A DNA stretch of 64,000 nucleotides. Origin: Ixodes scapularis (taxonomy: Eukaryota > Arthropoda > Arachnida > Ixodida > Ixodidae). The translations under genes and the position numbers were made by a program. The notes beneath the pieces were generated by a model. That model was given only the letters and a program-made list of their open reading frames with translations. It did not search any database and had not been told where the DNA came from. Location: the NCBI RefSeq assembly GCF_016920785.2, contig NW_024609839.1:6474196-6538195 (forward strand), read 5' to 3'. Positions 23,250-35,364 of the stretch are shown piece after piece (the first letter of the stretch is position 1; each line of letters begins with the position of its first letter).

Positions 23250-26024
23250 TCAGTCGTGGTGGCGAGAGGTTCCCTGTCGCTGGCGGCGTCCGTGCTGGGC
23301 ACCACCGCAGCGAGGGCGCTGAGGGGCTTCCCGACGGTGTCCCTGGTGGTCGGGACTACCGTCGTGGCGGCGGACCCCTTGCGTGTGGCGCTCCGCACGG
23401 TCACGTCTGCGGCGGGTTCCGAACCGGGCGACAAGGCGCTGCCTCAGAGCCTTCCCCCTGTCCGAGAGGCCGTCCGGAAGGCCGACCGGAAGGCCGGCAG
23501 GAGCCAGCCTCTCGGGAGCCGACGCTGACCTCTCCGAGCTCGGCTCAGAACCGTCCGAGCTCGGCTCATACTCCAACTCTGACTCTTCAGGGTCGGAGTC
23601 TGACTCCGGTTCTGGCTCGCTCGATGCAAGGCAGATGTTGTGGAGCACTGCACATGCCGAAATAATGGCGGTGGCTGTTGAAGGGTGGTAATACAGAGCC
23701 CGGTGCCTTTGCAGACACCGGAATCTGTTTTTCAACAGCCCGATGCAGCGCTCCACAACAGACCTGATCGAGGAATGCGCCTTATTAAACCGGCCGCAAG
23801 CGGTGGAGGTCGCGTGGTTCCCGGGGACAGGGGTGATGAGCCAAGGCTCCAAGGGGTAGCCGCTGTCACCTGCACATGTAGATGGAACATATTACATTCT
23901 TTACTTTTTAAAATAAGAGGCAAGAAAACAGCTGTGTGCAACTATGTCAATTATAATGTAACTTAAGTGGGACTTAAAAGTGTGTTAATATTTCTGCACT
24001 ACAGTATCAGTTTACATTATGATTAATTAGCACCAGCTTGCCTGCAAACTCCCTGTTATTTCATGTAACTATGTGTTTTCCTGGTCGGTTGTATGGGATG
24101 TGTGCACGATTCCTTAGGGGTGCTGTGTTGTATGCGAGTGCATTATTAGGCCCTTGCATCCGACAGATAAAAGCTCTGTTGCTTTTGGGAGTGTGGCCGT
24201 GACCTTAGGCACGGGCAGAGCAGAACACGCTGGCCTTGTCTTTGGCAAGCAAGGGGATAAGGCGCCAGTTCGACGAACCTCTTTCCTAATCCTCGGTGGA
24301 GTTGGAGATGGGGAAAAGAGAGGGGGTGGTTAGATTGGAAAGGAGTCAGGTCCTGTTGGGACACGGAGGGTCTAATAGGAGGAGCTATATAAGCAGACCG
24401 AAGAAGGGTCAGGGAAAAGAATCCAGTGTGTGGGACAGAGACGACCCGAGGACAGATTTGGCGAGCCCCAAGTGGCCAAGGAGGAATTGATGCCATTCCG
24501 TACAAACTGACGACCGTCAAAGCGACCAGGCGAGCCTCCAGGTATCAGTGAAAGAGGTCCAACTTCAAGCAAAAACCAACCAGCAAGAGGGTACAGGCAG
24601 ACAGTAACAGTGAGTGGGCCGAACCGGACAGCGACTCGCACTGCGGTCGCATGCCTTGCATAGTCTATCACTGTCGTGAGATTGGTGTAGTGTGGCTTTC
24701 GTAGCCTGCAGAGTGTGAGAGTTATGTGCACATAAACAGAGATTAATGGCCAAACTTTGGGTGTTGTCTTACTTCAAGGAGTTCCAGCAACTGTGTCTGT
24801 GTGCCTCACAACAAGCACAGTATGTGTGGTACTGTGGCTTTCAAGCAGTGGGAGCCACCGTGTGCGTAAGGAATGAATTTAGTATGCTCACCAAGCAGGA
24901 ACCGGCCGTCGCGTGGCACCTGCCCTTGCTCGAGTTGGTTTCGGAGCCAGGAAAATTGCCAAACGAAGGAGCCGTGCACCGACCCGGGATACCGTGGGTC
25001 GATGCACATTATCCGGCAGTCGGCGTCACACACCTGAAAGTGAGAGAGATATTGACATGTAATTACCTGAATCCACAAGTAGTAGATTGTACTTATGGTT
25101 CACAAAGCAGTCGCAATTTCAGAACCTTTTAAGTTATTTTGTCTGACACATGCATGTCAACACACCTTCCTGGATGCAAGGTACAACTAACTGCCTTAAA
25201 ACAAAAATTATGTTTGTTTTTTTTGTTTTTTTTACGGAAGCTTGCACGTTTTAACAGACAAGTATTATTTTTGGGAGAAGAGTCTCACGGCTCACATGCT
25301 ACGTAGAGCACACACTTGCGCAGTCGTGAGGCCCCACAGCCCGCAGTCATAAAACGGCATACTTAAACCGTATCGGCAAAACGTTTTTTTTTTCTACAGA
25401 TTTGGGGCGCGTTTTGACAACGTAACATGAGTGTACTTACCACCATCACGTTGAGGGCGTAGAAGTACTTGCGGCACCAGTACGCCGCCTTCGTGACGGT
25501 GGGGTCGTTCTTGGACGGGCCGACGATGGAGACCATGGTCCCGTCCACGCAACCGATGACGCCGGGTATCCTGCCGAGCAGCCTGAAGCCCTTCTCCGCG
25601 TCGAACCTCTCGCTCGGCGTCTCGGGGAAGTGGATCCAGCCACGCTGGACCACGAGATGACGCACGATAGCGACGGACACGGCGCGGACCGCAACGCTGA
25701 CTGTCTTTTGGTCCCGCGCTACGTGTTCGTCGCTCGCCACCATGCCTTGGAAGCTCCCCGTGCCGTAGAAGCGCAGTGCACACAACACTTGAAGCTCCAC
25801 AGTCATGACGTGGTACGCACTCTCCTCACCTCCGGTTCCTCGCGAAGTTCGTCGCACAACTACCGCACCACGATCTTGGGCAGGCGGTATTGCTTCCGAA
25901 AGATCTACTCCGGGAGCTCGAATGCATCGCGGTGTTCCCGATACAGCCTTTCTGGCGAAAAAAAAAGCTCTATGAAAGAAAAAGTCGAAGTGACGAGACG
26001 GCGACACCTCGCCGCCGAAAACAT
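23250..26024 (-). pseudogene. HARBI1-like DDE transposase gene (three exons, decayed)
   Basis: The encoded enzyme would cut and join Harbinger element ends. Exon 1 is 26024-25441, exon 2 is 25033-24892 and exon 3 is 23869-23250. Borders are GTAAGT...TTTCAG (intron 1, 407 bp) and GTGAGC...GTGCAG (intron 2, 1022 bp), and the phases match (MV|VCDADCR; LLG|DSGYPL). The DDE triad is visible: Asp in GVIGCVDGTMVSIVGPS, Asp in VCDADCRI, Glu in SVVERCIGLLKNRF. Upstream, QVLCALRFYGTGSFQ is the usual HARBI1 motif. The ATG at 26024 opens MFSAARCRRLV, and this frame leads into IFRKQYRLPKIVV. Lesions are TAG at 25905-25907, TAG at 25860-25862, and a one-base frameshift near 25805, all before the catalytic core. 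The C-terminus is an acidic then Arg-rich tail. Roughly 450 residues if undamaged, longer than the usual 350 or so because of the tail. The copy is therefore not an active source of transposase. Confidence 0.87.
24117..24819 (+). other. Possible inserted element or promoter block in intron 2
   Basis: This intronic block has inverted ends (GTGCTGTGTTGT and the complement of GTGCTTGTTGTG) and an internal GCTATATAAGCAG TATA-like box near 24381. It could be an LTR-like or TIR element inserted in the intron. I found no target duplication. Confidence 0.25.
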
Positions 26025-26256
26025 GCTGAAAATGACACCTAGTTCCGAGCAAGTACCTTTTGAAACGTACTCGGTACAAAACGAAACGTCATTTTGTTGT
26101 CACGTCCGGTAGCCGACTCCGCCCAGTTTTGCCGACTCCGCCCACATTTTTCTAGGGAAATTACGTCACTTTTATTTCCAACCAATCAAACGTGATGACG
26201 TCACTTCCGTGTACTAAAAAAAGGTACATGTACAATGTCGAACCTAGCTATCCTGG

Positions 26257-27347
26257 TGGTGATGGACAAGGCATTCGCTTCCTCATTCCGATGGACGCTG
26301 TAGTCCGCTTGAGCGTGGATGCCGGCATGCTGGATTGCATCACGGATTTCTTTTCCAATGAATGCACCAACTTCTTTCTTTCCCACTGAGCGAAGCACCA
26401 CAGTTTGTACCGGAAGTGGCCCCGGTGCAGATTTGTCGTTTTTTTCCGTTGCTTGTGGGCTTCGTTTTCTTATCTGCGAGGAAGCGCCTGGGAGCGGCCA
26501 TTCTTGGTCGTCGTCTGTCTGGGAGACCGACGTCGCAGTTAGCGGTGCCGATGGTACGGATTGACCCGGCGTGGGTCCTTGGGACGTGCTGTACGTCGAA
26601 GCGCCAGCTTGAGAAGCCCAGCCGTCATCTTGTGGCTTCGGGTTTGCCGATGGGAAGCGGCCATCATCTTCCATTTGTTGTACTCCTTGATAGGACTCTG
26701 CCTCGCGGTCCTTAGTGGTTGGTCTCATGGGCGACCGTGACCTATCGTTATTTCGTTTAGACCGCGGGTACTGCCTTGGGTCTCTCTGCTTTTATGCTGG
26801 GGCGGGTCATTCAGGACTTCTTGTGGTAGCGGCACAAATCGAGCAACAAATTGTTGCAGAGCTTCCAGGATTGCCGGTTGGCGTTCAATCACTCGTGCCA
26901 AAACTTGGAAAAGTTGGCTCACTTCCGGCGGTGGTAATCTTTGGTGGATCTGATGGCCGGCGGGCTGGGTCCCCTGCAGCTGACCTTCTTCTTCTTCTTC
27001 CCTTCTTCTTCCCTGTCAGCTTCTGTTTGGCCCAATTTGGAAACGGTTTCTTGGGTCGGCATGTTCTGGATGCCTTCCGTTATTGGGCCCGATGTGGCCG
27101 TGGTTGTCTCTGTATTGTCAGCTCGAGTGTTTGTGTCTCCCATTTCAGGTGATAGGCTTAGAGCGCTGTTCATGACACCACCTTCGAACATCACTGAAGT
27201 CGTCCCTCCCGGGTCAAACATTGGCGGTCGGAGAGTGACGGGAGGCCTTCGTTGGTCCATGATGCCCTTTCGGGCGCGAAGGTCCCTTAATTTGGGCGCT
27301 GCGAATAGCTCTCGGCGGAGGTAAGAAAAACAAGTCTTACAGATCAC
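26257..27347 (-). pseudogene. I/R1-like LINE ORF1 (gag), 5' part
   Basis: This is the N-terminal half of the gag protein continued at 21788-21046. The likely start is the ATG at 27260 (MDQRRPPVTLRPP). It passes through a Thr-rich linker and an acidic-to-lysine stretch (REEEGKKKKK), a GAA-repeat tract at about 26985-27010 where the frame slips. It continues in a second frame (LPPPEVSQLFQVLARVIERQP, 26922-26725) and in a third frame after a TGA/ATG overlap near 26728. The third frame ends with PVQTVVLRSVGKKEVGAF and NEEANALSITTR immediately before the Harbinger right end. Two frameshifts make it non-functional. The whole gag, once joined, would have the usual order: variable N-terminus, central RNA-binding region, zinc knuckles. 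Confidence 0.8.
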
Positions 27348-27374
27348 AAGCTTCGTCGTCCTCCTTCCGTCAGC

Positions 27375-27600
27375 AAAGGTTTTCTCATCGACGGAATTAA
27401 GAGGAATGTACGAACTTCAATTTTGACGGTGTTGGCAAAGTTGGTTTCAGAGTGCTGTGCTTTCAAGCTTCCAACATGCTCATTACAGACACCATCGAAC
27501 TTGTTGTACGCAGGGCCATGACGTCACGAGAGGGAACCACACGAGGGCGCCACCGTAACATCTCGCCGCTAACAACGTTACTGGAGCAAGCTCAGTTTCA
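27375..27600 (+). repeat. Dispersed repeat R2, copy 1
   Basis: This aligns with 36665-36885 in the same orientation: TCTCATCGACGGAA, ACTTCAATTTTGACGGTGTTG, TTTCAAGCTTCCA, ATGACGTCACGA, GGGCGCCACC. It may be part of the LINE leader or an independent short repeat. It encodes no consistent protein. Confidence 0.65.
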
Positions 27601-30600
27601 CAGCTCCGCCTGCAACATGGGCTCAGTGGCGGTCACGAGAACTAGCAGCGCTGCAGTCGAGTCTGGCTTCCGGATCGTCTAGCCCACCAAGTTTGAATAG
27701 CAATACTTGAGCTTGGGCGAGTTGTTGATTTATACTAACACTTCACAGCGCCCAGAAACAGACGCACACAAAAATCAATTTCAAACACTAAAAGAAAGAA
27801 CACTCACAATGCGCTGACTGTGAAGGAAGAAACGAAAAAGGAAAGGAAGCTCTCAACGCAATGGTAGCAGACAACGCGCGAGACAGGAAAGCAAGATCCG
27901 ACAGCAGCGCCGCTAGTTCCCGTGACCGCCACCTGGGCCACTCGCCTCTGTAGGCGAGGATAGGGAGCTGCGAAACTGAGCTTGCTCCAGTTACGTTAGC
28001 CGCTAATAGCTCGGAAACAAACACCCAACCCGGCAAAAATCTGCTTACGCCCGTAGATGGCGAAATTGTCGCGGTTTGCCCCTCGCATATACTCTTATTT
28101 TGACAAGTTTATAGTCATACCAATAAAAACCGAGATCGGTAAAGTTTTATCCACAGTTCGGTAATAAATTAGTGAAATAAAAGAAAAAAATTACCTAGAC
28201 ACTGTAATTCTTTTTTTCTTCCTTTTTTTTTTTCAAGCTTAGTTGCACTTTTCTAGGTGAGTGCAGAATTTCACACCATTTTGGCTGTTCGTCAACCCAT
28301 ACGCAATAACTGCGCACTTTTTTCGCCAACGTCTTTCCAACAATTGTATCATATATATATATATATATTATGAAGTAAAGCTAACAGGAGCCGGGACATG
28401 TCGGCATATTACTAAATTAATCGCATTGCAAGATTCGAATACAGAAACTCAAGATGTCGCATTTGACCCCACGTTTCATTTTGCCTCGCCGTACCCTACC
28501 TTTGGAAGTACTAAAAAATACTCGTAACTGTTTCTATTTTTATCGCCATTTTAAATTTGTTCATCAGAATCCGTGCTGCGAAACAAGGACAGCAAAACAA
28601 ATATGCCCTTAATTTAATTTTGTGATTATGAACTTTTAATGCAAACATCGTTCTGTATAAATGAAAGATGGTTGTAAAAGCACTTGAGGCTATCGAAGTA
28701 CAGTACTCCTATGTGAAGTCAATCAGCCAGCATGCACAGTGACAGCGTGACGGTAGCACGCATGTACTCGCAACCTACCCAGAAAAAATGCATTAGTTGT
28801 TTAGACAGCAGAATCGAGTTTAGTCTGCCAGAGTATGGCGACATTGTCACCTACTGTAGGTGGGAACTTTGGCTAGTGCAGTATGACTTGGGGCCTTTGA
28901 TGGGCATCATGTAGTACTGAACACGAGCGCACGCCAGTACGATGCTCATTCAGATCGAGGTGACAAGCTACCCACACCGCACGCCTAAACTCATTGCTCG
29001 AACGGTTGAGTTGAACAGGAGAACGAAGGATTGTCGAAAGACGATTAATAAAAGGACATAAAAAGACAGCGGAGAACTTGCTGCTCTAGAAAACGCACAC
29101 ATAAAAAACATTTCTTCGAGCTGCGTTCACGGCTCTGGGTGACTGGCGTCCCGGCGACCGGCGCCACAATGTCGCCCTCTGCCCCTTCGCGCCTCCAGGT
29201 TTCGTCACCGCGGAAAAAAACGCGCCGACAGCCGTCAAAATTTTGTTTTTATCTTGATGTTTATGTTCGCTTTCTCCTTCCTTGAGGAATATCGCTGACG
29301 TTTATTCAGCGAAAACTCAGCCGCCGACACCACCGTCGAGAATATTTGACTTCGCGCCGCCATCGGCAAGAAGGCCTGGCTCACATTTTATTACGCCGTA
29401 CCGTTTCCAACAAACCGGTAACCGCCACATGAGATTACGGTTCCATTCCGGTTAGGGTTCATTACGATATGTTTAATTTCGGTTACAGTATTGTTCCGGT
29501 TCTGGTGAAATAAAAAAAAAAGTTTCTTCCGTTTTCGGTTTGGGCTCGGTTCGACGTTACAATGAAAATCTCCCTGCTAATCACGTATGATTCTAAGAGC
29601 CGCTTTGTCGCGTCTCGCGGCGCCAGGAACGACACCTTGTTCGTCTACAACTATTCAGTTTTGGTTGCTTCGCGAAGGACGCGCCATTTTTCATCCTCGA
29701 AGGAGCCAGTGAGACAATCCCGCCGTCAGTCACCTCCAGTGTAACGATGCTGTAGCAACTTTCCATGCGCTGGCCAATTGCGCCATCAGCCCGTTGACGC
29801 TAACTGAAAATCGACACAACTCGCATAAAAACCGAGCCCATTCCATTCGCACTCCCATTCCGGGCCAAATACAGATCTATTTCCGTTCCCATTCCCCCCA
29901 GCGCTTGCCGGCCTTCTATTCCCATTTCATTCCGCGGTAGCCGAAGTGCAGAAGGATTCCGGAATCATTCCAACTCCGGAGTGGCAACACTGGTTTGAAC
30001 TAGTCAGTAATAAAAAAAAACAAAAAACAAAATGAGCATGTCTGGAGTTTATGAATTGGGTTCCAAAATTTCATTTCGGTTTAAAGCCTAAGTTGATGAA
30101 TTTTTCTCGATAAAGTGTCGATAAGTAAATTACTGAGTACCATATCGCGGCCAAGATAAGCTACAACAGTCGCTCATGCTTCTTTGGCGTACTTGCCAGT
30201 TTTTGAGGCAGCTCTGGTTCGAACTAGGAAGGAAATGCGAAGTTGAGGTTCCATGTATACTTTGGACTGTTTCACGAGCCTGAGAGATCATTAAGCTCGT
30301 GGGGACCGCGGAGTCGGAGAAAGAATTTTGGCTCATTTTGTCCGTGGGGCTGCTACGTGCTCGAGGGGAGGGTGCTTCATTTTTGGATAAGCCATTTTTT
30401 GGAACGGTGATATCGTATCCGGCACTTTACGGGCTTGTATGAAAAGTGCAGTTTCTCTTTTTTTATTTTTTTTAATGCGCTTCTTTTTGTTAGCTGAGAA
30501 CCCTGGAATGAACGTGTGCAGGTTCTCAAAGGCCACGGTCCCCACCATTAGATACATAACTTATACTGAAGAAAAGATGATAACAATACCATAAATCAGC

Positions 30601-32607
30601 AGCTGTATGGTCGCCCATTATTCTTCTCTTTCCGAATACTCTTTAATGCGTGGTTTAATTTGAGAGCTAATATAATCATATTTCTTTCGGTATAAGTTAT
30701 GCTATCATTCTCTAATTATTATGCGAACTGGCTTTTTTGTCTGTCCAGAATTTTAATACTCCCGAGCGGTCATCTTTGACTTGACATGCCTAAAAGCCTT
30801 TAAAAAATATTATATATATATATATAAAAGAATGCCAATTAATGCCAAAAGTTACTTCTGAAAATATTGATGCCGATGAACGCCCACCGCGTATGACGAA
30901 AGTAGGCACCAAAATAGTCAAACTCTAACTTTGAATTCGCAGCAGATCCAAAGTAAAAGCAGCGACTAAAACAGAAGAAGAAAAACGTTCCCCTTTAGTA
31001 CACTCAAAAGTTGATCTAAATTGTAAAGTGACGATGTCATGACGAGGAAACGTACCGTCCTAAATTAATTGAATTATCGCTTTAGGCGATTGAATTACTC
31101 GTACCATAAGTGCTGTAATGCAATTACTGCCCTGTGTGCTCAGGGGCCTGGGATTAATCCAGGTATTCGTTTCTGCTTTTCGTGTGCGCATCTAGGCTTG
31201 TATGCGTGTAGTTTAATCTCAGCGGGTTGCAACGAACCAAAATCGCCTCGGTCTGATTCTAGGACGCGCATCTCTGTCTCGTTTTCTTCCGCGTCTTCTG
31301 CACCAACTCGAGCGCTATAAAGATTCAAAAAAGAAAACTAAACGGGTTTACTGCTTTTCGTTTTACTTTCTATTATTAGGGAAAAAAAGAAGGGAGTTTT
31401 ATTTCTCGTAGACCAAATGGTTGGGCGTAGCCTCTGCGGGGGCGCTGGTGCAACACCACCTAGACAGAAGGCCTCCGCATGGTTTCTCCTTCCTCTATGA
31501 AACGTCATCCAGTCGGATCGCGCTCGGTCGGCTATTGGACCGGAGCCCGACCTTCGACGCGCTGATTGGCCACGAGCCGCAGCCGAACACTGACGCAGCA
31601 CTCGTGCCCAATCTCTCGCCTCGATCGATCTGACTATGATGACGCGTGTGGAAGCCTTCTGTCCAGGTGGTGTTGGCTGGTGTCGGTGCGGCGTATGTGC
31701 AGACGCTTCCCTGCAGAGGAATCCGGTTTCTTAGCGACTCGAGCGAACTGCCCCTTGTGGCGAGAGCAGAAACATGTGATGTCAGGTTCGCTCGCCAGCC
31801 TTCTCGAGGGAAATTCCCAGCAGCTGGCAGCCTAAAGATGAAGCCTCGAATGGATAGAAAAGCGGAGTCAGGTCGTCGCCATGCGTCCATCCAAAAGCTC
31901 GATCTGAGCTCTGCGCATGCGCGCTGGTGACGAGCCTATTTCTCGGAGTCTGCTACTCGCTGCTAATCCATCATCTGTAGTCACAGGCATCCTTGTATGA
32001 ACAAAGTCTGTCTGTAGACATGGAGGCTTCGGACGTGCTTCGTGGGTGCAGCCATGTCCTTTGTATCACGTACGTTCTTGCGTACGAGAGGTCTATCGCT
32101 GCGGAATGTCCTTGTTTTTCGGCGCCTCCGATGGACCGACGTCGACGCACTCGTTGGAGACGGAATCGCTAATGCGCTCCCGTCGCCGTTCAATCCAATT
32201 TCACTCCGCGTCCGAACTTTACATTCCTTCCTCTTTTGTTCTTTTTTTGATTTCCCCCTTTTTCTTTCCTTCGCTCCGCATGCAATCTTGTCTTTCTTCC
32301 TTTTTAAGTGGCAGGGAATTTCTTTTTTTCTTGCGTTTGTATCTCCTGACATGAAGTTCCCGCTAAATTCAGCCGGACGGACGGACACGGACCGAAGAAA
32401 TTCTGGGATTAAGGACTACCGTTAAAATCCTTAAAAAAAGAACAGGAAGGACTTGACTTTCTACAGCTTACAATAGGGTACTAATTTTTTAAGGGCGTGA
32501 ATGCTGGGTTTCTCTGGGACGGCCCCAGGTCTTACTTTTGTGCTATCCTCACGAAAGAATCCCCCTGGCCGCAACGCTGGAGCTTCTTTTAAGCCGGGGT
32601 CCCCCTG
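27600..32607. other. No supported gene; low-complexity and repeat fragments
   Basis: Contents are a (TA)n tract at about 28349-28370, a (TA)n at about 30811-30826, a block rich in CGGTT and CCATTCC motifs (29390-29999) that ends GGCAACACTG like a hAT terminus but has no left partner, and SINE-like fragments near 28900 and 31140-31280. T- and C-rich sequence lies around 32220-32340. Open frames of up to 135 codons here overlap on both strands and show no domain. Confidence 0.4.
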
Positions 32608-32612
32608 CTTAA

Positions 32613-34631
32613 GGGGTATCCACACGAAGGAGAGTTCCGCTCCTTTCCTCCGCGGAGCGCGCATCACGTGAGACTTACGTCATCCCTTTTTGACGCCTTG
32701 TGGCGCCGTTCTCCCGTTCTCCTCCGTGGCGGAAGCGCGGAGGCTTCGTGCTGTCAGCACGAAAGCTCCGCACGTGCACGCGGCGGAGCCGGGGACGGAG
32801 TTTCCCGGTTGTTGACGTCACGACATCCGTCCGCGGAGTTCTCCTTCGTGTGGATACCCCTTTATGGGGTATCCACACGAAGGAGAAATCCGCGCCTTTC
32901 CTCTGCGGAGCGCGCATCACGTGAGACATACGTCATCCCTTTTTGACGCCTCGCGGCGCCGTTCTCCCGTTCTCCTCCGTGGCGGAGGCGCGGAGGCTTC
33001 GTGCTGTCAGCACGAAAGCTCCGCAGGTGCACGCGGCGGAGCCGGGGACGGAGTTTCCCGGTTGTTGACGTCACGACATCCGTCCGCGGAGTTCTCCTTC
33101 GTGTGGATACCCCTTTATGGGGTATCCACACGAAGGAGAAATCCGCGCCTTTCCTCTGCGGAGCGCGCATCACGTGAGACATACGTCATCCCTTTTTGAC
33201 GCCTCGCGGCGCCGTTCTCCCGTTCTCCTCCGTGGCGGAGGCGCGGAGGCTTCGTGCTGTCAGCACGAAAGCTCCGCAGGTGCACGCGGCGGAGCCGGGG
33301 ACGGAGTTTCCCGGTTGTTGACGTCACGACATCCGTCCGCGGAGTTCTCCTTCGTGTGGATACCCCTTTATGGGGTATCCACACGAAGGAGAAATCCGCG
33401 CCTTTCCTCTGCGGAGCGCGCATCACGTGAGACATACGTCATCCCTTTTTGACGCCTCGCGGCGCCGTTCTCCCGTTCTCCTCCGTGGCGGAGGCGCGGA
33501 GGCTTCGTGCTGTCAGCACGAAAGCTCCGCAGGTGCACGCGGCGGAGCCGGGGACGGAGTTTCCCGGTTGTTGACGTCACGACATCCGTCCGCGGAGTTC
33601 TCCTTCGTGTGGATACCCCTTTATGGGGTATCCACACGAAGGAGAAATCCGCGCCTTTCCTCTGCGGAGCGCGCATCACGTGAGACATACGTCATCCCTT
33701 TTTGACGCCTCGCGGCGCCGTTCTCCCGTTCTCCTCCGTGGCGGAGGCGCGGAGGCTTCGTGCTGTCAGCACGAAAGCTCCGCAGGTGCACGCGGCGGAG
33801 CCGGGGACGGAGTTTCCCGGTTGTTGACGTCACGACATCCGTCCGCGGAGTTCTCCTTCGTGTGGATACCCCTTTATGGGGTATCCACACGAAGGAGAAA
33901 TCCGCGCCTTTCCTCTGCGGAGCGCGCATCACGTGAGACATACGTCATCCCTTTTTGACGCCTCGCGGCGCCGTTCTCCCGTTCTCCTCCGTGGCGGAGG
34001 CGCGGAGGCTTCGTGCTGTCAGCACGAAAGCTCCGCAGGTGCACGCGGCGGAGCCGGGGACGGAGTTTCCCGGTTGTTGACGTCACGACATCCGTCCGCG
34101 GAGTTCTCCTTCGTGTGGATACCCCTTTATGGGGTATCCACACGAAGGAGAAATCCGCGCCTTTCCTCTGCGGAGCGCGCATCACGTGAGACATACGTCA
34201 TCCCTTTTTGACGCCTCGCGGCGCCGTTCTCCCGTTCTCCTCCGTGGCGGAGGCGCGGAGGCTTCGTGCTGTCAGCACGAAAGCTCCGCAGGTGCACGCG
34301 GCGGAGCCGGGGACGGAGTTTCCCGGTTGTTGACGTCACGACATCCGTCCGCGGAGTTCTCCTTCGTGTGGATACCCCTTTATGGGGTATCCACACGAAG
34401 GAGAAATCCGCGCCTTTCCTCTGCGGAGCGCGCATCACGTGAGACATACGTCATCCCTTTTTGACGCCTCGCGGCGCCGTTCTCCCGTTCTCCTCCGTGG
34501 CGGAGGCGCGGAGGCTTCGTGCTGTCAGCACGAAAGCTCCGCAGGTGCACGCGGCGGAGCCGGGGACGGAGTTTCCCGGTTGTTGACGTCACAACATCCG
34601 TCCGCGGAGTTCTCCTTCGTGTGGATACCCC
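32613..34631. repeat. Tandem array of eight 253-bp MITE units
   Basis: Each unit is a 248-bp element with inverted ends GGGGTATCCACACGAAGGAG and its complement, joined to the next by TTTAT. Units start at 32613, 32866, 33119, 33372, 33625, 33878, 34131 and 34384. Unit 1 is diverged. Units 2-8 are nearly identical, with one visible G-to-A change in the last (CACAACATCC). Each carries the palindromes TCACGTGA and TGACGTCA. TTAA precedes the array (32609-32612). Open frames of 106 and 111 codons recur on both strands only because the period is repeated, and they are not genes. Single relatives lie at 59460-60008. Confidence 0.95.
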
Positions 34632-34639
34632 TTTATACA

Positions 34640-35356
34640 TCATACAAGCGACAGTCTGCAAACAGATTCGAACGGGAGTCACCACGACATCTGAGCTTCG
34701 AATGAAGCACGGCAATCAGTTCAGCATTCGAACCACAGATATAGCGGTGACTTGTGTGTTTCCAGACTGTCTTTTGCGTAATGTGTGAGCGGTGTGGCCC
34801 CAGCCTTCCGCTCCAGTTCCCTCGAACTCCTTTCCTTCGTAGCGCGTGCTTTAATTTGTGCGCTCGCCTTCCTTTGGAAAAAATTCCTTACCGCAGCGAC
34901 AACGTGGCTTCCTGATATTTAATACAGCGGGGTAGATGTTACATTATGTTTCGTCCCCTCTGGAGATAGAAAGAGAGGAATTTTCTTCTCTCGTAAATTT
35001 TTGCTAACAAAAAAAAAAAAAAAAAAGGATGATGCGGAAGCTAATTTTGTTCCATCGCTGTCCGAGGGATAGCGCGACCGTACCGCAAACATCTTTCAAG
35101 ATCGCTGTTTTGTTCTTATCTGTCGTAATGTGTGAACCCTTAATTTTGTGAGAGCGTCCTTACAGTAGCTGCACTCATCTCTAGCGTCTCCTGTTAATTG
35201 TGTTAATTTTTTTTTTACTTGGTTGTTTTGCTAGCAAATAACTATTTTCCCTCTAATATGTCCGGGGCTCCTTTCCTCAGCGGGGCGGCGTTTAGAACGA
35301 AACAAATCTTTGTCGTATTGTACCAGTGAGGATATTATCTGGGACATACAAGTTGT
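34640..35356. other. No recognisable gene
   Basis: AT-rich sequence with an A run at about 35009-35026. I see no element termini or domains. Confidence 0.4.
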
Positions 35357-35364
35357 ATAGTTAC

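Larger units (their letters stand above)
21794..26251. mobile_element. Harbinger-type DNA transposon, 4458 bp, nested in a LINE
   Basis: The left end ATCGCTAGGTTGGACATT and the right end, complement of ATAGCTAGGTTCGACATT, match at 16 of 18 positions. CCTGG flanks both sides (21789-21793 and 26252-26256). Removing the element and one CCTGG restores the gag coding sequence (SITTR joined to DPNITAKLM), so the boundaries are well supported. Inside the TIRs, GTACATG and GAAGTGACGT are also inverted. It carries a three-exon HARBI1-like DDE transposase (minus strand, 23250-26024). A 5-bp duplication is unusual because PIF/Harbinger elements normally duplicate 3 bp (TWA). Confidence 0.88.

Noticed and set aside
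24117..24819. Solo LTR inside the Harbinger intron
   Set aside because: TG..CA ends and a TATA-like box are suggestive, but the flanks give no 5-bp duplication and the ends also fit short TIRs; left as a low-confidence block.
29390..29999. Complete hAT element ending GGCAACACTG
   Set aside because: Only the right terminus is convincing; no left CAGTGTTG end or GTTTGAAC duplication was found.
32613..34631. CRISPR-like array
   Set aside because: The units are 253 bp, nearly identical throughout with no variable spacers, and the sequence is clearly eukaryotic.
32675..34715. Repeated open frames of 106 and 111 codons on both strands, seemingly a tandem gene family
   Set aside because: They exist on both strands at once, begin in one unit and end in the next, and simply follow the 253-bp repeat period.
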